This document shows positions 40,404 to 49,273 of a DNA stretch of 64,000 nt, piece by piece (the first letter of the stretch is position 1; every line of letters begins with the position of its first letter). The notes under the pieces were generated by a model. The model did no database searches. It was not told the DNA's origin and saw only the letters and a program-made list of their open reading frames with translations. The translations under genes and the position numbers were made by a program. Source of the stretch: Candidatus Levyibacteriota bacterium (GTDB lineage Bacteria > Patescibacteria > Microgenomatia > Levybacterales > UBA12049). Where the stretch lies: the NCBI GenBank assembly GCA_016182425.1, contig JACPGP010000014.1:42593-106592 (forward strand). The letters run 5' to 3'.

Positions 40404-43400
40404 TCATTGTAAACCTTTTTTTTCTATTTGTATTTCTGCTGTGTTAATTTCTTGAGTTTTGATAATTGGTTCTTTTTGGTAAGTCGGTTCAACAGTTTTA
40501 CTTCCCAGAACATCTTTTATAAATCCTGTTGCCTGCCCTTCTTCGGAAAAACCAATTGGAGTGGCTGCGATTTCGTTTGAGTAATCTCCTGGCGTGCAGC
40601 CGTTGCCGGCGCGAACCTTAAAATAGTACGTTTGCCCGCCAGACAAATTCTCCACCACAAAGCTTGTCGTGCCTTTGCCACCAATATTGGGATTTCCATA
40701 CTGTAATTTTCCTGCTTTCGTGCTGTAAGCAATAAGGTAGTATGAAACCGGATTTTCTGCTTCTTTCCAACTTAACGCTACAGTATTGATTCCGGCAAAA
40801 GCAAAAAGCAGAATTGGCGCGCTTTTTGGTTTTTCATCATTGCAGCTTGTTGATTCAGAGGAGGAAGAACTGCTGCTGGACGAACTGCTCGATGATGAGG
40901 ATGAAGAGCTCGAACTTGAAGGCGTTAGTGTCGGTGTTGGCGTTGGGGTGGGGTCGGCTGGCAAGGTAATGCTTTGTTCGTCTGTTACCTGTTCGGGTGA
41001 GCCTCGGGAAATAAGGCGGTAGTAATATGTTTTTCCAGGCAGTAAATCGGTGATTGTTACAGAATGATTTTTTGTTTTCGTTGGTTTTTCGTCTGTTGTA
41101 TCATTATAACCATATTTACTTCCAGAGCCTTTGACTTTTTTTGACTGCGTGCCAAAGACAACGCGGCTATACGATGGCCGGTTGGTTGTCCAGGTTACTG
41201 TAAAGGAAGTGGTATAACTTTGCGCAACAGTAATTGATGTATCGTCAATTTTTGGCGCAATTTCATAATCTTCTGTTATTACCTCGCTTTTATTTCCGGC
41301 CTCATCTTGGGCGATTGCTTTAAGTGTTACACTGCTGCCGTCAATTGTGATTGGCTTGGTGTAGGTAAGTTTAGCACTCGATGTTGCAGGGTTCGACCCA
41401 TCAAGGGTGTAAAAAATTGTCGGTGTACCTGGCTCATCAAGGCTCACGAGTGTTACTTTTTGTGGAGTTAGATATTTATCGCCTGGAATATCGGCAATTG
41501 GTTTGGTGGGAGGAGCTCCGTCTGTTGGCATTGCTATTTGTTGGTGATTATAGGTATCGGATGTAATATCTTTTATACTGTTATTTTTGAGCGTCACAGG
41601 TGGTGTTGTTCCTGTATCGTTGGTGCTTTTTTCAGCAAGAGTTATTTGTACAATTCCTGGGTCTTTCTCTTTGGCTTTTGTTATTATATATCCCTCAACA
41701 GTAAAATCCGTGCCGGTTGAGTTCACTGTCGAACCGTTTACATCTCTGGCAAATGTTACTTCGATCGTATCAATTTTGCCGTTATTATTTGTATCAAGTG
41801 TCTTAGTGCTTTTAATTTGGGGAGGAGTGGTATCGATGGGAGCAGGAGGTGTGGATAAGGGATTTTGTTTATACTCAAAAGAAAAGGTAGCTGACTCGTC
41901 GCTTCGTGTATAGCCGGAAAGCGGTGCAATAGCAACAGCTCCATCTTGTTTGTACCGATAAAGTTTTAAGGAGAAGTCTTTTGCTGTTGCGCTTGTTGTG
42001 GCAACAGAGAGTTTATAAGTATCATCTGCCGGTTTTGGAATCATTAAGATTTTTGTATCACCTGATGTTTTGCCGCTGACCGGATCTTTGATGCCTTGTT
42101 CGATGTAGTAGCTTGTGTCCGGGATGTTTTGCCCGGAGTTGTTGGTAATAGATACGTCTACATCTGGGTCGGCAGTAATTAGAAGATAGGAAAGATTAGT
42201 GTTTGATGGAATGAGTCTTCTAAGAGAAAGAAATTTATTGTCATAGGAGTCAAGCGCTACTCTGTCGTCGTAATACGGATCGTTAATATAGAATGTTGTA
42301 TTTGCTATTCCTCTTGCGACAATAAAATGACCAGGCACCTCTAAAATATCTGGTTGTGAAGCATCAAGATCGGTTGTTAATTGTGCGCTGTCACTTCCTG
42401 CTCTTTTGTACTCTAGGGCATCGAATGTGGTAATGTTATTTATTGTTTTGGCTAGTTTTGAAAGTCTGCTTATTGCCAGCCAGTTTACCAAACCTTTTCC
42501 GATGTAGCCGTCATCTTGATTGTTGAGCCAAATATTGAGTGTTCCAGGATCAAGCGTTGTGTCATCGGGAAGTTTTTTGATGCCGTGGTATTGCAAAACC
42601 ATGGCTGCCGATGTGATAGCACATCCCCATCTATTAATGGTCGCTGGCTCCGGCGCAGACCAAGTGCTGGCAGTATCATATTCCTGCGATTGCCAAGGTT
42701 CATCTGTTTGCATAATCAACGGCACATCAAGCGAAGAATCAATATTGGTAACAACAATATTGTCAAACCAGACTTCAGAATCTGGGTCAGCTCCAACGCT
42801 AGCCTGAAGCCCAATTGAGCCCCCATTAAAGTATGGGGCGAAATCCTGCAGCTCCCAAATTAGAACATCGTTAATAAATAATTTAATTATGTTGTTATAA
42901 AAATCAATTTTAAAATGATAATTTTGATTATCTTGGAAAGGATAAGATTTATTTTCTACTCTGTAGTAACTTCCTACAACTTTCTGAAAATATATAGTTG
43001 ATCCGTAAGTCATAAAGTCATACCAATTTGAGGAATCTAAATACTTAAATAAGATATTTCTATTGGCTAAAGCGGTATTCTTATATTCCATGTCAAAACT
43101 ATAAGAATATCCAGTAAACCCAGAAAGATTAAAATTATTTGGTATTATCTCAGTTGTACAGCTAGGGCCATTTATTTTAATTCCTGCTTTTCCATTTTCT
43201 ACATTCCAGGACGTAGGAATATTTCCGTATAAACAAGGTTGAGAGGTATTTGTATATTGCGAATTTCTTTTCACGGTCCAATTATTTAAATTTCCTGCCT
43301 CGAAGTTTTCCTGATATGTCTTATGAGAAGCGGATATTTTAGTAGGTAGAATTAGGCTAATTAAACCTAGTAAAAGAATATATAGAAAAAGAAACCTGAT

Positions 43401-43418
43401 GGCAATCAGTTTCTTCAC
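40404..43418 (-). CDS. Large secreted multidomain protein with C39-peptidase-like domain
   Basis: 1004 residues with an N-terminal signal or anchor helix (residues 9-30). In order: a LamG/DUF1080-like beta-sandwich (about 35-230), a C39-like papain-fold domain with Cys in NRWGCAITSAAMVLQYHG (near 266), His in GHFIVARG and Asp in INDPYYDD; Ig-like and chitobiase-C-terminal-like repeats (FYTLDGSNPATSS, near 665); a fibronectin III domain (near 730-825), a Thr-Pro and 21-Ser linker (40857-40919), a second fibronectin III domain and a short tail. No C-terminal anchor is seen. Likely a surface adhesin or peptidase. Start GTG 43418. Confidence 0.75.
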   Translation of the reverse strand: MKKLIAIRFLFLYILLLGLISLILPTKISASHKTYQENFEAGNLNNWTVKRNSQYTNTSQPCLYGNIPTSWNVENGKAGIKINGPSCTTEIIPNNFNLSGFTGYSYSFDMEYKNTALANRNILFKYLDSSNWYDFMTYGSTIYFQKVVGSYYRVENKSYPFQDNQNYHFKIDFYNNIIKLFINDVLIWELQDFAPYFNGGSIGLQASVGADPDSEVWFDNIVVTNIDSSLDVPLIMQTDEPWQSQEYDTASTWSAPEPATINRWGCAITSAAMVLQYHGIKKLPDDTTLDPGTLNIWLNNQDDGYIGKGLVNWLAISRLSKLAKTINNITTFDALEYKRAGSDSAQLTTDLDASQPDILEVPGHFIVARGIANTTFYINDPYYDDRVALDSYDNKFLSLRRLIPSNTNLSYLLITADPDVDVSITNNSGQNIPDTSYYIEQGIKDPVSGKTSGDTKILMIPKPADDTYKLSVATTSATAKDFSLKLYRYKQDGAVAIAPLSGYTRSDESATFSFEYKQNPLSTPPAPIDTTPPQIKSTKTLDTNNNGKIDTIEVTFARDVNGSTVNSTGTDFTVEGYIITKAKEKDPGIVQITLAEKSTNDTGTTPPVTLKNNSIKDITSDTYNHQQIAMPTDGAPPTKPIADIPGDKYLTPQKVTLVSLDEPGTPTIFYTLDGSNPATSSAKLTYTKPITIDGSSVTLKAIAQDEAGNKSEVITEDYEIAPKIDDTSITVAQSYTTSFTVTWTTNRPSYSRVVFGTQSKKVKGSGSKYGYNDTTDEKPTKTKNHSVTITDLLPGKTYYYRLISRGSPEQVTDEQSITLPADPTPTPTPTLTPSSSSSSSSSSSSSSSSSSSSSESTSCNDEKPKSAPILLFAFAGINTVALSWKEAENPVSYYLIAYSTKAGKLQYGNPNIGGKGTTSFVVENLSGGQTYYFKVRAGNGCTPGDYSNEIAATPIGFSEEGQATGFIKDVLGSKTVEPTYQKEPIIKTQEINTAEIQIEKKGLQ
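40857..40919 (-). repeat. Poly-serine tract (21 codons)
   Basis: Twenty-one consecutive Ser codons using all six Ser codons in mixed order, preceded by PTPTPTLTP. The codon mixture argues for selection on the protein (a flexible, perhaps glycosylated linker) rather than recent slippage. Confidence 0.9.
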
Positions 43419-43446
43419 TTAAATAGCATGATTGATAATTATTAGT

Positions 43447-43475
43447 TTGTCAATATCATTTGATAATGCTAGAAT
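43447..43475 (+). promoter_or_regulatory. Promoter of the polysaccharide island (leaderless geometry)
   Basis: TTGTCA (43447-43452), a 17-base spacer and TAGAAT (43470-43475) with TGC in front as an extended -10. The GTG start at 43482 lies six bases downstream, at the expected transcription start. The opposite strand of the same stretch supplies a TTGACA for the divergent secreted-protein gene. Confidence 0.65.
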
Positions 43476-43481
43476 GAGTTT

Positions 43482-44222
43482 GTGAGTGCACAAAATAGAA
43501 GGAAAACCCACGAGGTATTTCATAAAAGGGCTCTTTTACAAAAAAGAATAATAAAGGAAACTAATTTCACTTATAGAATTATTCTTTCTGTATTAAACAA
43601 ATATTTTATAGAAAAAAAGAAAATTTTAGATATTGGTTGTGGCGTTGGAACAATATGTCTATATTTAGCAAATAGAAATAATAATGTTTTTGGAATAGAT
43701 ATTTCTCAAAATGCTATTACCTCCTGTAAGCAAAGTGCTAAATCTTTACATATTAAAAATGCTTCTTTTGAAAGAATGGATTTTCCGAATAGTATACCCG
43801 ATGAAAAATTTGATTATATTTTGTGTAGCGAAGTAATTGAGCATCTCGAAAATGATGAATTAGCTTTAAGAAAAATATACTCACTTTTAAAACCAAAAGG
43901 AGTTGCTATTATTTCAACTCCTTCAAAAAATGCCCCACTTTATAGACTAGGTTTAGCAAGAAATTTTGATCAAAGAGTTGGCCATTTAAGACGTTATGAT
44001 CTGGAAGATTTGGTAGGAATGTGTAGGAAAACAGGATTCCATATATTAGAAACAAGAAAAACAGAAGGAGTATTAAGGAATTTCTTATTTCTAAATCCGA
44101 TTGCTGGGAAGTTTGTCCGATTTATTAAATTCTTTATTTCTGATATAGTGACTTTTCTTGATGAAATTTCACTGAGGTTATTTGGTGAGTCACAGGTATT
44201 TGTTGTAGTTGGAAAACCATGA
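43482..44222 (+). CDS. Class I SAM-dependent methyltransferase
   Basis: A 246-residue methyltransferase with motif I ILDIGCGVGTICLYLA (near residue 47), the acidic GIDIS at the end of strand 2, FDYILCSEVIEHLEND (motif IV region) and a post-motif LLKPKGVAIISTPS. It resembles UbiG/type-11 methyltransferases common in polysaccharide clusters. A more AT-rich composition than the neighbours suggests separate ancestry. It overlaps the next glycosyltransferase by four bases, so sugar or lipid-carrier O-methylation is a reasonable guess. Confidence 0.8.
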   Translation: MSAQNRRKTHEVFHKRALLQKRIIKETNFTYRIILSVLNKYFIEKKKILDIGCGVGTICLYLANRNNNVFGIDISQNAITSCKQSAKSLHIKNASFERMDFPNSIPDEKFDYILCSEVIEHLENDELALRKIYSLLKPKGVAIISTPSKNAPLYRLGLARNFDQRVGHLRRYDLEDLVGMCRKTGFHILETRKTEGVLRNFLFLNPIAGKFVRFIKFFISDIVTFLDEISLRLFGESQVFVVVGKP

Positions 44223-45217
44223 CTATTCTTTTCTTCTCCCGGCTTTTTTGGCCGCATGGGGGTGGGGTGGAGAGGCATGTTTTGGAGGTGGGGAAGAGGT
44301 TAGCTAAAAAAGGGCACAAGGTAACGGTTGTAACAGAGAGCGCTGGAAATTCGGGAAATATTTTTGGCATACACATTGTGCGACATGATTTTGGAGGGGG
44401 GGACTGGTTTAAAAAATTTCGGATTTGGAAGTGGTTGTGGCAGCATAGAGAGCTTATAAAAAATGCTGATATTGTGCATGCCCATGACGTGTTTTTCTGG
44501 TATCTACCGTTTCGGTTTTTGTATCTTAGCAAACCTGTCTATACCACATTTCACGGCTACGAAACTAGGTTTCCCCCTGCAAAAAAAGCCATTTTCTGGC
44601 GTAAATTAAGTGAGAAGTTATCGTGGGGCAATATTTGTGTAGGAGACTATATACAAAAATGGTATGGTACGATGCCGACCTACGTAACGTATGGAGGCGT
44701 AGACGTTCACCTCGGAGGAGTCCATCCGGCCACCTCCGAGGTGCTAAAGATCATGTTAATTGGGAGGTTTGAGAAAGATATTGGAGTTTTTCAATATTTA
44801 GAAACATTGGATTTTCTAAAAAAACAAAAAATTGATTTCAGATTTGAAGCGTATGGGGAAGGCTTGCTGCAAAGACAAATAGAAAAGTATGGAAAAGTAT
44901 ATAGGTATCCGAAAAATATTGAAGAAAAAATTGCAGGTGCGGATGTGGTGTTTGCGTCGTCGTATCTTTCTATACTGTCAGCTATGGCTGCTAGAAAGCC
45001 AGTTATAGCTGTATACACCAACCCGCTTAAAAAGGATTATCTTACTATGATTCCATTTAGTAAATTTATTTCTATTGTTGACTCGGCAGATAAAATTGCA
45101 GATGAAGTCGAAAATTTAGGAAAAACACAGACGAGGGTCGAGCAGGCGTACGCGTGGGCAAAAGAGCAGACCTGGGAAAAGGTGATGGAAATGTATCTAA
45201 AACTTTGGAGGATATGA
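44219..45217 (+). CDS. Glycosyltransferase family 4
   Basis: GT-B enzyme of 332 residues: FSRLFWPHGGGVERHVLEVGKRLAKKGH at the start, ADIVHAHDVFFWYLPFRFL, TTFHGYETRFPP and a reduced donor domain (IMLIGRFEKDIG, ADVVFASSYLSILSAMAARKP). The usual EGFG-type E-x7-E is weak here (SSYLSILSAMAARKPVIA). Near residue 161 the chain runs through a palindromic repeat (44702-44743) just before the C-terminal domain. It starts on the methyltransferase stop as ATGA. Confidence 0.82.
   Translation: MTILFFSRLFWPHGGGVERHVLEVGKRLAKKGHKVTVVTESAGNSGNIFGIHIVRHDFGGGDWFKKFRIWKWLWQHRELIKNADIVHAHDVFFWYLPFRFLYLSKPVYTTFHGYETRFPPAKKAIFWRKLSEKLSWGNICVGDYIQKWYGTMPTYVTYGGVDVHLGGVHPATSEVLKIMLIGRFEKDIGVFQYLETLDFLKKQKIDFRFEAYGEGLLQRQIEKYGKVYRYPKNIEEKIAGADVVFASSYLSILSAMAARKPVIAVYTNPLKKDYLTMIPFSKFISIVDSADKIADEVENLGKTQTRVEQAYAWAKEQTWEKVMEMYLKLWRI
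44702..44743. repeat. Palindromic element, copy 1, inside a GT4 gene
   Basis: CACCTCGGAGG (44708-44718) and its perfect complement CCTCCGAGGTG (44733-44743) enclose a 14-base loop. The first 22 bases (44701-44722) are identical to 45371-45392 in the next gene. It is read in frame as part of the interdomain linker (DVHLGGVHPATSEV). Confidence 0.8.
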
Positions 45218-46149
45218 AGATTTCGTTTATTACAACTGTTTTTAATGAGGAAGCGACAGTTGAGGCGCTGTTGGAATCTATCATACGGCAGTCGAGGATG
45301 CCGGATGAGGTAATTATTGTAGATGGAGGAAGTACAGACGCTACGGCATCTATAATTTCAAATTTCACAAAGACGTTCACCTCGGAGGAGTCGAAGTCGC
45401 TGCTTCGCCACCATCCGAGGTGGAAAACTATTACGAAAAAAGGAAACAGGGCGGTGGGGAGGAATGAGGCGATAAGGCAGGCGAGTGGGGATGTTATTGT
45501 ATCTTCGGATGCGGGGTGTGTGTTGGATAAGGATTGGGTGAAAAATATTACCGAGCCGTTTAAAAATAAAGATGTCGATGTTGTTGCAGGATACTACAAA
45601 GGCATGCCAAGAACAATATTTCAAAAGTGTCTTGTACCGTATGTTTTGGTTATGCCGGATAAAGTTGATCCACAAAATTTTCTTCCGGCAAGCCGTTCTA
45701 TGGCATTTACAAAAAAGATATGGGAAAAAGCAGGAGGTTTTCCAGAAAAATATTCCTCAAATGAAGACTTTGTATTTGCAAAGAGACTTAAAGAAATTAG
45801 CGCAAAAATTGTCTTTGCCAAAGATGCAATTCTCTATTGGATGCCTCGAAAAAACCTCAAAGAGGCATTCGCTATGTTTTTTCGTTTTGCCTATGGTGAT
45901 GCGCAAGCAGGAATCTTGCGGCCAAAAGTTTTTTTAATCTTTCTTCGTTATTTTCTTGGTGTTCTATTATTGTTAAGTTATATTAATGCTTTCTACGTAG
46001 TAGTTATTTTGTATACGGTCTGGTCAATATGGAAAAATTATCGCTATGCCAAAAAGTGGCAAGCAATTTTTATTTTGCCTATACTACAGATAGTGTCTGA
46101 TATGGCGGTTTTATTAGGGACAATATGGGGTATACAAAACAAGCGATAA
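45214..46149 (+). CDS. Glycosyltransferase family 2
   Basis: GT-A enzyme: ISFITTVFNEEATVEALLESI, EVIIVDGGSTDAT, a GNRAVGRNEAIRQASGDVIVSSDAGC block with the DxD-like SDAG, then PASRSMAFTKKIWEKAGGFPE. Three C-terminal hydrophobic helices suggest membrane attachment. Start ATG 45214 has GGAGG six bases upstream and overlaps the previous stop; the upstream part of the frame is shadow. Residues 53-70 are encoded by a palindromic repeat inserted between two conserved strands. About 311 residues. Confidence 0.86.
   Translation: MKISFITTVFNEEATVEALLESIIRQSRMPDEVIIVDGGSTDATASIISNFTKTFTSEESKSLLRHHPRWKTITKKGNRAVGRNEAIRQASGDVIVSSDAGCVLDKDWVKNITEPFKNKDVDVVAGYYKGMPRTIFQKCLVPYVLVMPDKVDPQNFLPASRSMAFTKKIWEKAGGFPEKYSSNEDFVFAKRLKEISAKIVFAKDAILYWMPRKNLKEAFAMFFRFAYGDAQAGILRPKVFLIFLRYFLGVLLLLSYINAFYVVVILYTVWSIWKNYRYAKKWQAIFILPILQIVSDMAVLLGTIWGIQNKR
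45371..45423. repeat. Palindromic element, copy 2, inside a GT2 gene
   Basis: It shares 22 identical bases with 44701-44722. Outer arms CACCTCGGA (45378-45386) and TCCGAGGTG (45414-45422) enclose a nested CGAAG/CTTCG hairpin. It is translated in a different local context (KTFTSEESKSLLRHHPRW) from copy 1, so the DNA, not the peptide, is what is shared. Confidence 0.8.
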
Positions 46150-47345
46150 AAGGAATTTCGTGGATTGGACTTCTTCGTGCCGCAACACGAATTGTGTCAT
46201 TTGGAAAAATAGCGGTGCTTGCCCGTATTTTAACTCCTGCCCAATTTGGTGCTTATGGCATAGCTGCTTTAGTATTATCGTTTCTTGAAATTCTTACAGA
46301 AACAGGTGTTAATGTTGTTTTAATTCAGGAAAAAGAAACAATAGATAGGTATATTCCAGCAGCCTTTGCGGCATCGATTATTAGAGGAATTCTAATTTCT
46401 GCTTTTATTCTTTTGGTTTCACCATTTGTAGCAGCGTTTTTTCAAACACCAGAATCTTTGCCTCTTTTGCAGCTTATTAGTGTTGTGCCGCTCTTGCGGG
46501 GGTTTATTAACCCATCTGTAGTGAAGTTTCAGAAAGAATTGCAATTTCAAAAAGAATTTTGGTATAAATTTTCTGTTTTTACCCTTGATGCAGTGATGGC
46601 AATGATTTTTGCATATCTTACCAAAAACCCAGCGAGTATTGTTTTTGGTCTTATTGCCGGTGTTATGTTTGAAGTAGTCTTGTCGTTTGTAATTGTTAAG
46701 CCGCTCCCCCACTTTCGTTTTGAAACAGCGTATCTTACAAAAATATTGCACAGAGGGAAATGGGTGACGTTGTCTGGCATATTTCATTATCTTTTTCAAA
46801 ACGGAGATAATATTGTGGTGGGAAAACTGCTTGGGTCAAGCTCGCTTGGGTTGTATCAACTTGGGTATTCGCTGGCGATATTGCCAGTAAGCGAAGTTGC
46901 CGATGTTGTCTCGCGTGTAACATTTCCAGTGTATGTAAAAATAGCAGAAGAAAAAGAAAGGCTAAGAATGGCATTTATAAAAACAATTCTTGTTATTACT
47001 TTTTGCACGCTTCCTTTGGGAATTATTCTTTTTATTTTTCCGGAAGATGTAGTGCGATTTGTTTTTGGAGAACAATGGTTAGGGGTAGCACCAGCGCTTC
47101 GAGTTTTGGCGATTTTTGGGGTTGTTAGGGCAATTTCTGGTTTTTCGGCAACGCTTTTTTTAAGTATAGGAAAACAGGAATATGTTACTATTGCAACCTT
47201 TGTCAGCATTTTAGTATTGGCAATAACAATTATTCCGCTTGTTATGCAATTTGGTCTTTTAGGAGCGGCATTTTCGGCGCTTTTTGGAAGCATTGCAGCC
47301 TCTTTTTTATATTGCTATTTTGTGCAAAAAGTATTTAGACAATGA
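46125..47345 (+). CDS. Polysaccharide flippase, Wzx/MOP family
   Basis: A 406-residue membrane protein with about twelve helices. The start TKQAIKGISWIGLLRAATRIVSFGKIAVLARILTPAQFGAYGIAALV is the classic opening of WzxC-like oligosaccharide flippases, with the LLGSSSLGLYQLGYSLAILP repeat in the middle. Moves lipid-linked oligosaccharide units to the outer face. It overlaps the upstream GT2 by 25 bases and the downstream GT4 by four. Confidence 0.88.
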   Translation: MGYTKQAIKGISWIGLLRAATRIVSFGKIAVLARILTPAQFGAYGIAALVLSFLEILTETGVNVVLIQEKETIDRYIPAAFAASIIRGILISAFILLVSPFVAAFFQTPESLPLLQLISVVPLLRGFINPSVVKFQKELQFQKEFWYKFSVFTLDAVMAMIFAYLTKNPASIVFGLIAGVMFEVVLSFVIVKPLPHFRFETAYLTKILHRGKWVTLSGIFHYLFQNGDNIVVGKLLGSSSLGLYQLGYSLAILPVSEVADVVSRVTFPVYVKIAEEKERLRMAFIKTILVITFCTLPLGIILFIFPEDVVRFVFGEQWLGVAPALRVLAIFGVVRAISGFSATLFLSIGKQEYVTIATFVSILVLAITIIPLVMQFGLLGAAFSALFGSIAASFLYCYFVQKVFRQ

Positions 47346-48442
47346 AGATTGCATTTTTCCACGAATTGCCATTTGGCGGCGCACGAAGGGTGGTTAATGA
47401 ATTTGGAAAACGATTAGCAAAACATTACACCGTTGATCTTTTTTATGTTGACAAGGAAGAGGATGTTGATGTTTCGTTTTTCCAGCAGATATTTTTCTTT
47501 CCATTTACTTCTTCCGAATGGTCTGGTAAAGCATGGAGGAAACGACTATACAAGGATACTGTCGAACTTTTTAGACTTGCGAAGCTTCATAAAAAGATTG
47601 CAGTACAAATTGATAAGGGTGGATATGATTTTGTTTTTGTGCACCCATCACAGTTTACCCAAGCACCATTTCTTTTGCGCTTTGTTAAAACGCCAAAGAT
47701 ATACTTTTGCCAAGAACCTCTTCGGATTGTCTATGATAATTTTTTGCGAACTCTTCCCAAAACCTCTCTGCCCAAAAGAATCTACGAGCGGGGCATTCGA
47801 AAATTAAGGCAAGAGATAGATAAGAAGAATATAATATATGCCAATATGATATTGGCAAATTCACGGTTTGCAAATGAATGGATAAAAAGGGCATATGGAA
47901 GAAGCTCAAAAGTTTGTTATTTAGGTGTTGATGTTGATTTGTTTAAACCGCTTGAGGAAGAAAAAGTTTATGACATACTTTTTTTGGGACAAAAGCTGCC
48001 AATTGAAGGATACGATCTTTTAGAACAAGCGCTTTCTTTTTTTAGAAGGAAACCGAAGGTAAAAATAATAGAGCGTGGTGCAAATGGGATAGGAATAGAT
48101 GATCAGCAACTTGTAGAAGAATATAATAAAACAAAACTTGTCGTATGTTTAAGCAGAAACGAACCATTTGGATTAACGGCAATTGAAGCTATGAGTTGCG
48201 GGGTTCCTGTTGTTGCAATAAGAGAAGGTGGTTTTAAGGAATCGGTTGTTGATGGCGAGACTGGATATTTAATTCATAGAAATCCGCATCGTCTTTATAG
48301 AGTTTTGAAAAAACTTTTTGAGGATAAAGAGTTAAGAGAAGCAATAGGGAATAATGCCCGTGCGCATGTTTTGAAAAATTGGACATGGAAAAAAAGCATA
48401 GAGAGATTTCTTATTATTGTTAAGCAATGGAGCAGCCGTTAG
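47342..48442 (+). CDS. Glycosyltransferase family 4
   Basis: GT-B retaining enzyme of 366 residues. N-terminal MKIAFFHELPFGGARRVVNEFGKRLAKHY with a glycine loop, VHPSQFTQAPFLLRF, ANSRFANEWIKRAYG, CYLGVDVDLFKP, and the donor motif SRNEPFGLTAIEAMSCGVPVVAIREGGFKESV with the E-x7-E pair, then the terminal helix. It starts on the flippase stop (ATGA) and overlaps the next GT2 by 16 bases. Confidence 0.88.
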   Translation: MKIAFFHELPFGGARRVVNEFGKRLAKHYTVDLFYVDKEEDVDVSFFQQIFFFPFTSSEWSGKAWRKRLYKDTVELFRLAKLHKKIAVQIDKGGYDFVFVHPSQFTQAPFLLRFVKTPKIYFCQEPLRIVYDNFLRTLPKTSLPKRIYERGIRKLRQEIDKKNIIYANMILANSRFANEWIKRAYGRSSKVCYLGVDVDLFKPLEEEKVYDILFLGQKLPIEGYDLLEQALSFFRRKPKVKIIERGANGIGIDDQQLVEEYNKTKLVVCLSRNEPFGLTAIEAMSCGVPVVAIREGGFKESVVDGETGYLIHRNPHRLYRVLKKLFEDKELREAIGNNARAHVLKNWTWKKSIERFLIIVKQWSSR

Positions 48443-49239
48443 TTTCAATTATTATTGTATATTACAAAGTAAGACAAGAACTTGTTGATTGTCTTTTTTC
48501 AATCGAGAAATCAAAAACAAAAATTTCACATGAAATAATTGTTGTTGATAATGATGAAGAGCCAACTATTAAAAAGGATCTGAAACAGAAATTTCCACAA
48601 GTTCAATATATTGATGTTGGAAAAAATATTGGATTTGGCGCGGCAAATAATAAAGGAGCAAAAGCTGCAAAGGGTAAGTTTCTATTTTTTTTAAATCCAG
48701 ATACTCTTGTTGAGAGAGACACAATTGATGAACTTATTAATTTTATAAAAAAAGAAAAAAATATTGGTATTGTTTCACCTTTATTTTTGGACTCAAAAAA
48801 TAGACCGTATCCCCTGCAGGGAAGTGCAACACTGACTCCATTTCGGGCAATTTCGTGCTTGTCATTTATTAATAAACTTTTCCCAAACAACATGGTTGCC
48901 AGAAAATATTGGTATTTAGATTGGGATAAAAAACAGCCAAAAGAAGTTGATGTAATGCCTGGAACAGCATTTCTCATTCGAAAGAAACTCTTTGAAGAAA
49001 TTGGAGGATTCGATGAGAGATTCTTTTTGTTTTTTGAGGAAAACGATATTGCAATGAAGGTAAAAAAGAAAGGCTTTCGAATTGTTTTGTTGCCACATGC
49101 AAAAGTAGTCCATTTATGGGGAATGAGCGCAAAAAACAAAAGTGGGATAAAACAAATTTTTCGCCGCAGTAGATTTCTCTATTTCCAAAAATATTATGGC
49201 AGTTTTTGGGCGTATATTGTTGAGGTATTTTGCAGGTGA
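48427..49239 (+). CDS. Glycosyltransferase family 2, rhamnosyltransferase-like
   Basis: GT-A enzyme of 270 residues: VSIIIVYYKVRQELVDCLFSI, HEIIVVDNDEE, GKNIGFGAANNKGAKAAKGKFLFFLNPDTLV with the catalytic-site NPD, MPGTAFLIRKKLFEEIGGFDERFFLFFEENDIAMKVKKKG and HLWGMSAKN. These blocks are typical of dTDP-rhamnose:polysaccharide transferases of the WbbL type, though the donor sugar is not certain. Last gene of the first part of the island. Confidence 0.86.
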   Translation: MEQPLVSIIIVYYKVRQELVDCLFSIEKSKTKISHEIIVVDNDEEPTIKKDLKQKFPQVQYIDVGKNIGFGAANNKGAKAAKGKFLFFLNPDTLVERDTIDELINFIKKEKNIGIVSPLFLDSKNRPYPLQGSATLTPFRAISCLSFINKLFPNNMVARKYWYLDWDKKQPKEVDVMPGTAFLIRKKLFEEIGGFDERFFLFFEENDIAMKVKKKGFRIVLLPHAKVVHLWGMSAKNKSGIKQIFRRSRFLYFQKYYGSFWAYIVEVFCR

Positions 49240-49273
49240 AAGGAGCTTTAATTGAGCCTCTGTCAGAATTTCC

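Noticed and set aside
40126..40407. 93-codon minus-strand frame after the secreted protein
   Set aside because: Most of it is antisense to the hypothetical gene at 39703-40344. Only the first 25 codons look protein-like, so it is kept as a low-interest finding and not called as a gene.
40786..41022. Acidic plus-strand frame with runs of Glu, Asp and Leu
   Set aside because: It is the complement of the poly-Ser and Thr-Pro linker of the secreted protein.
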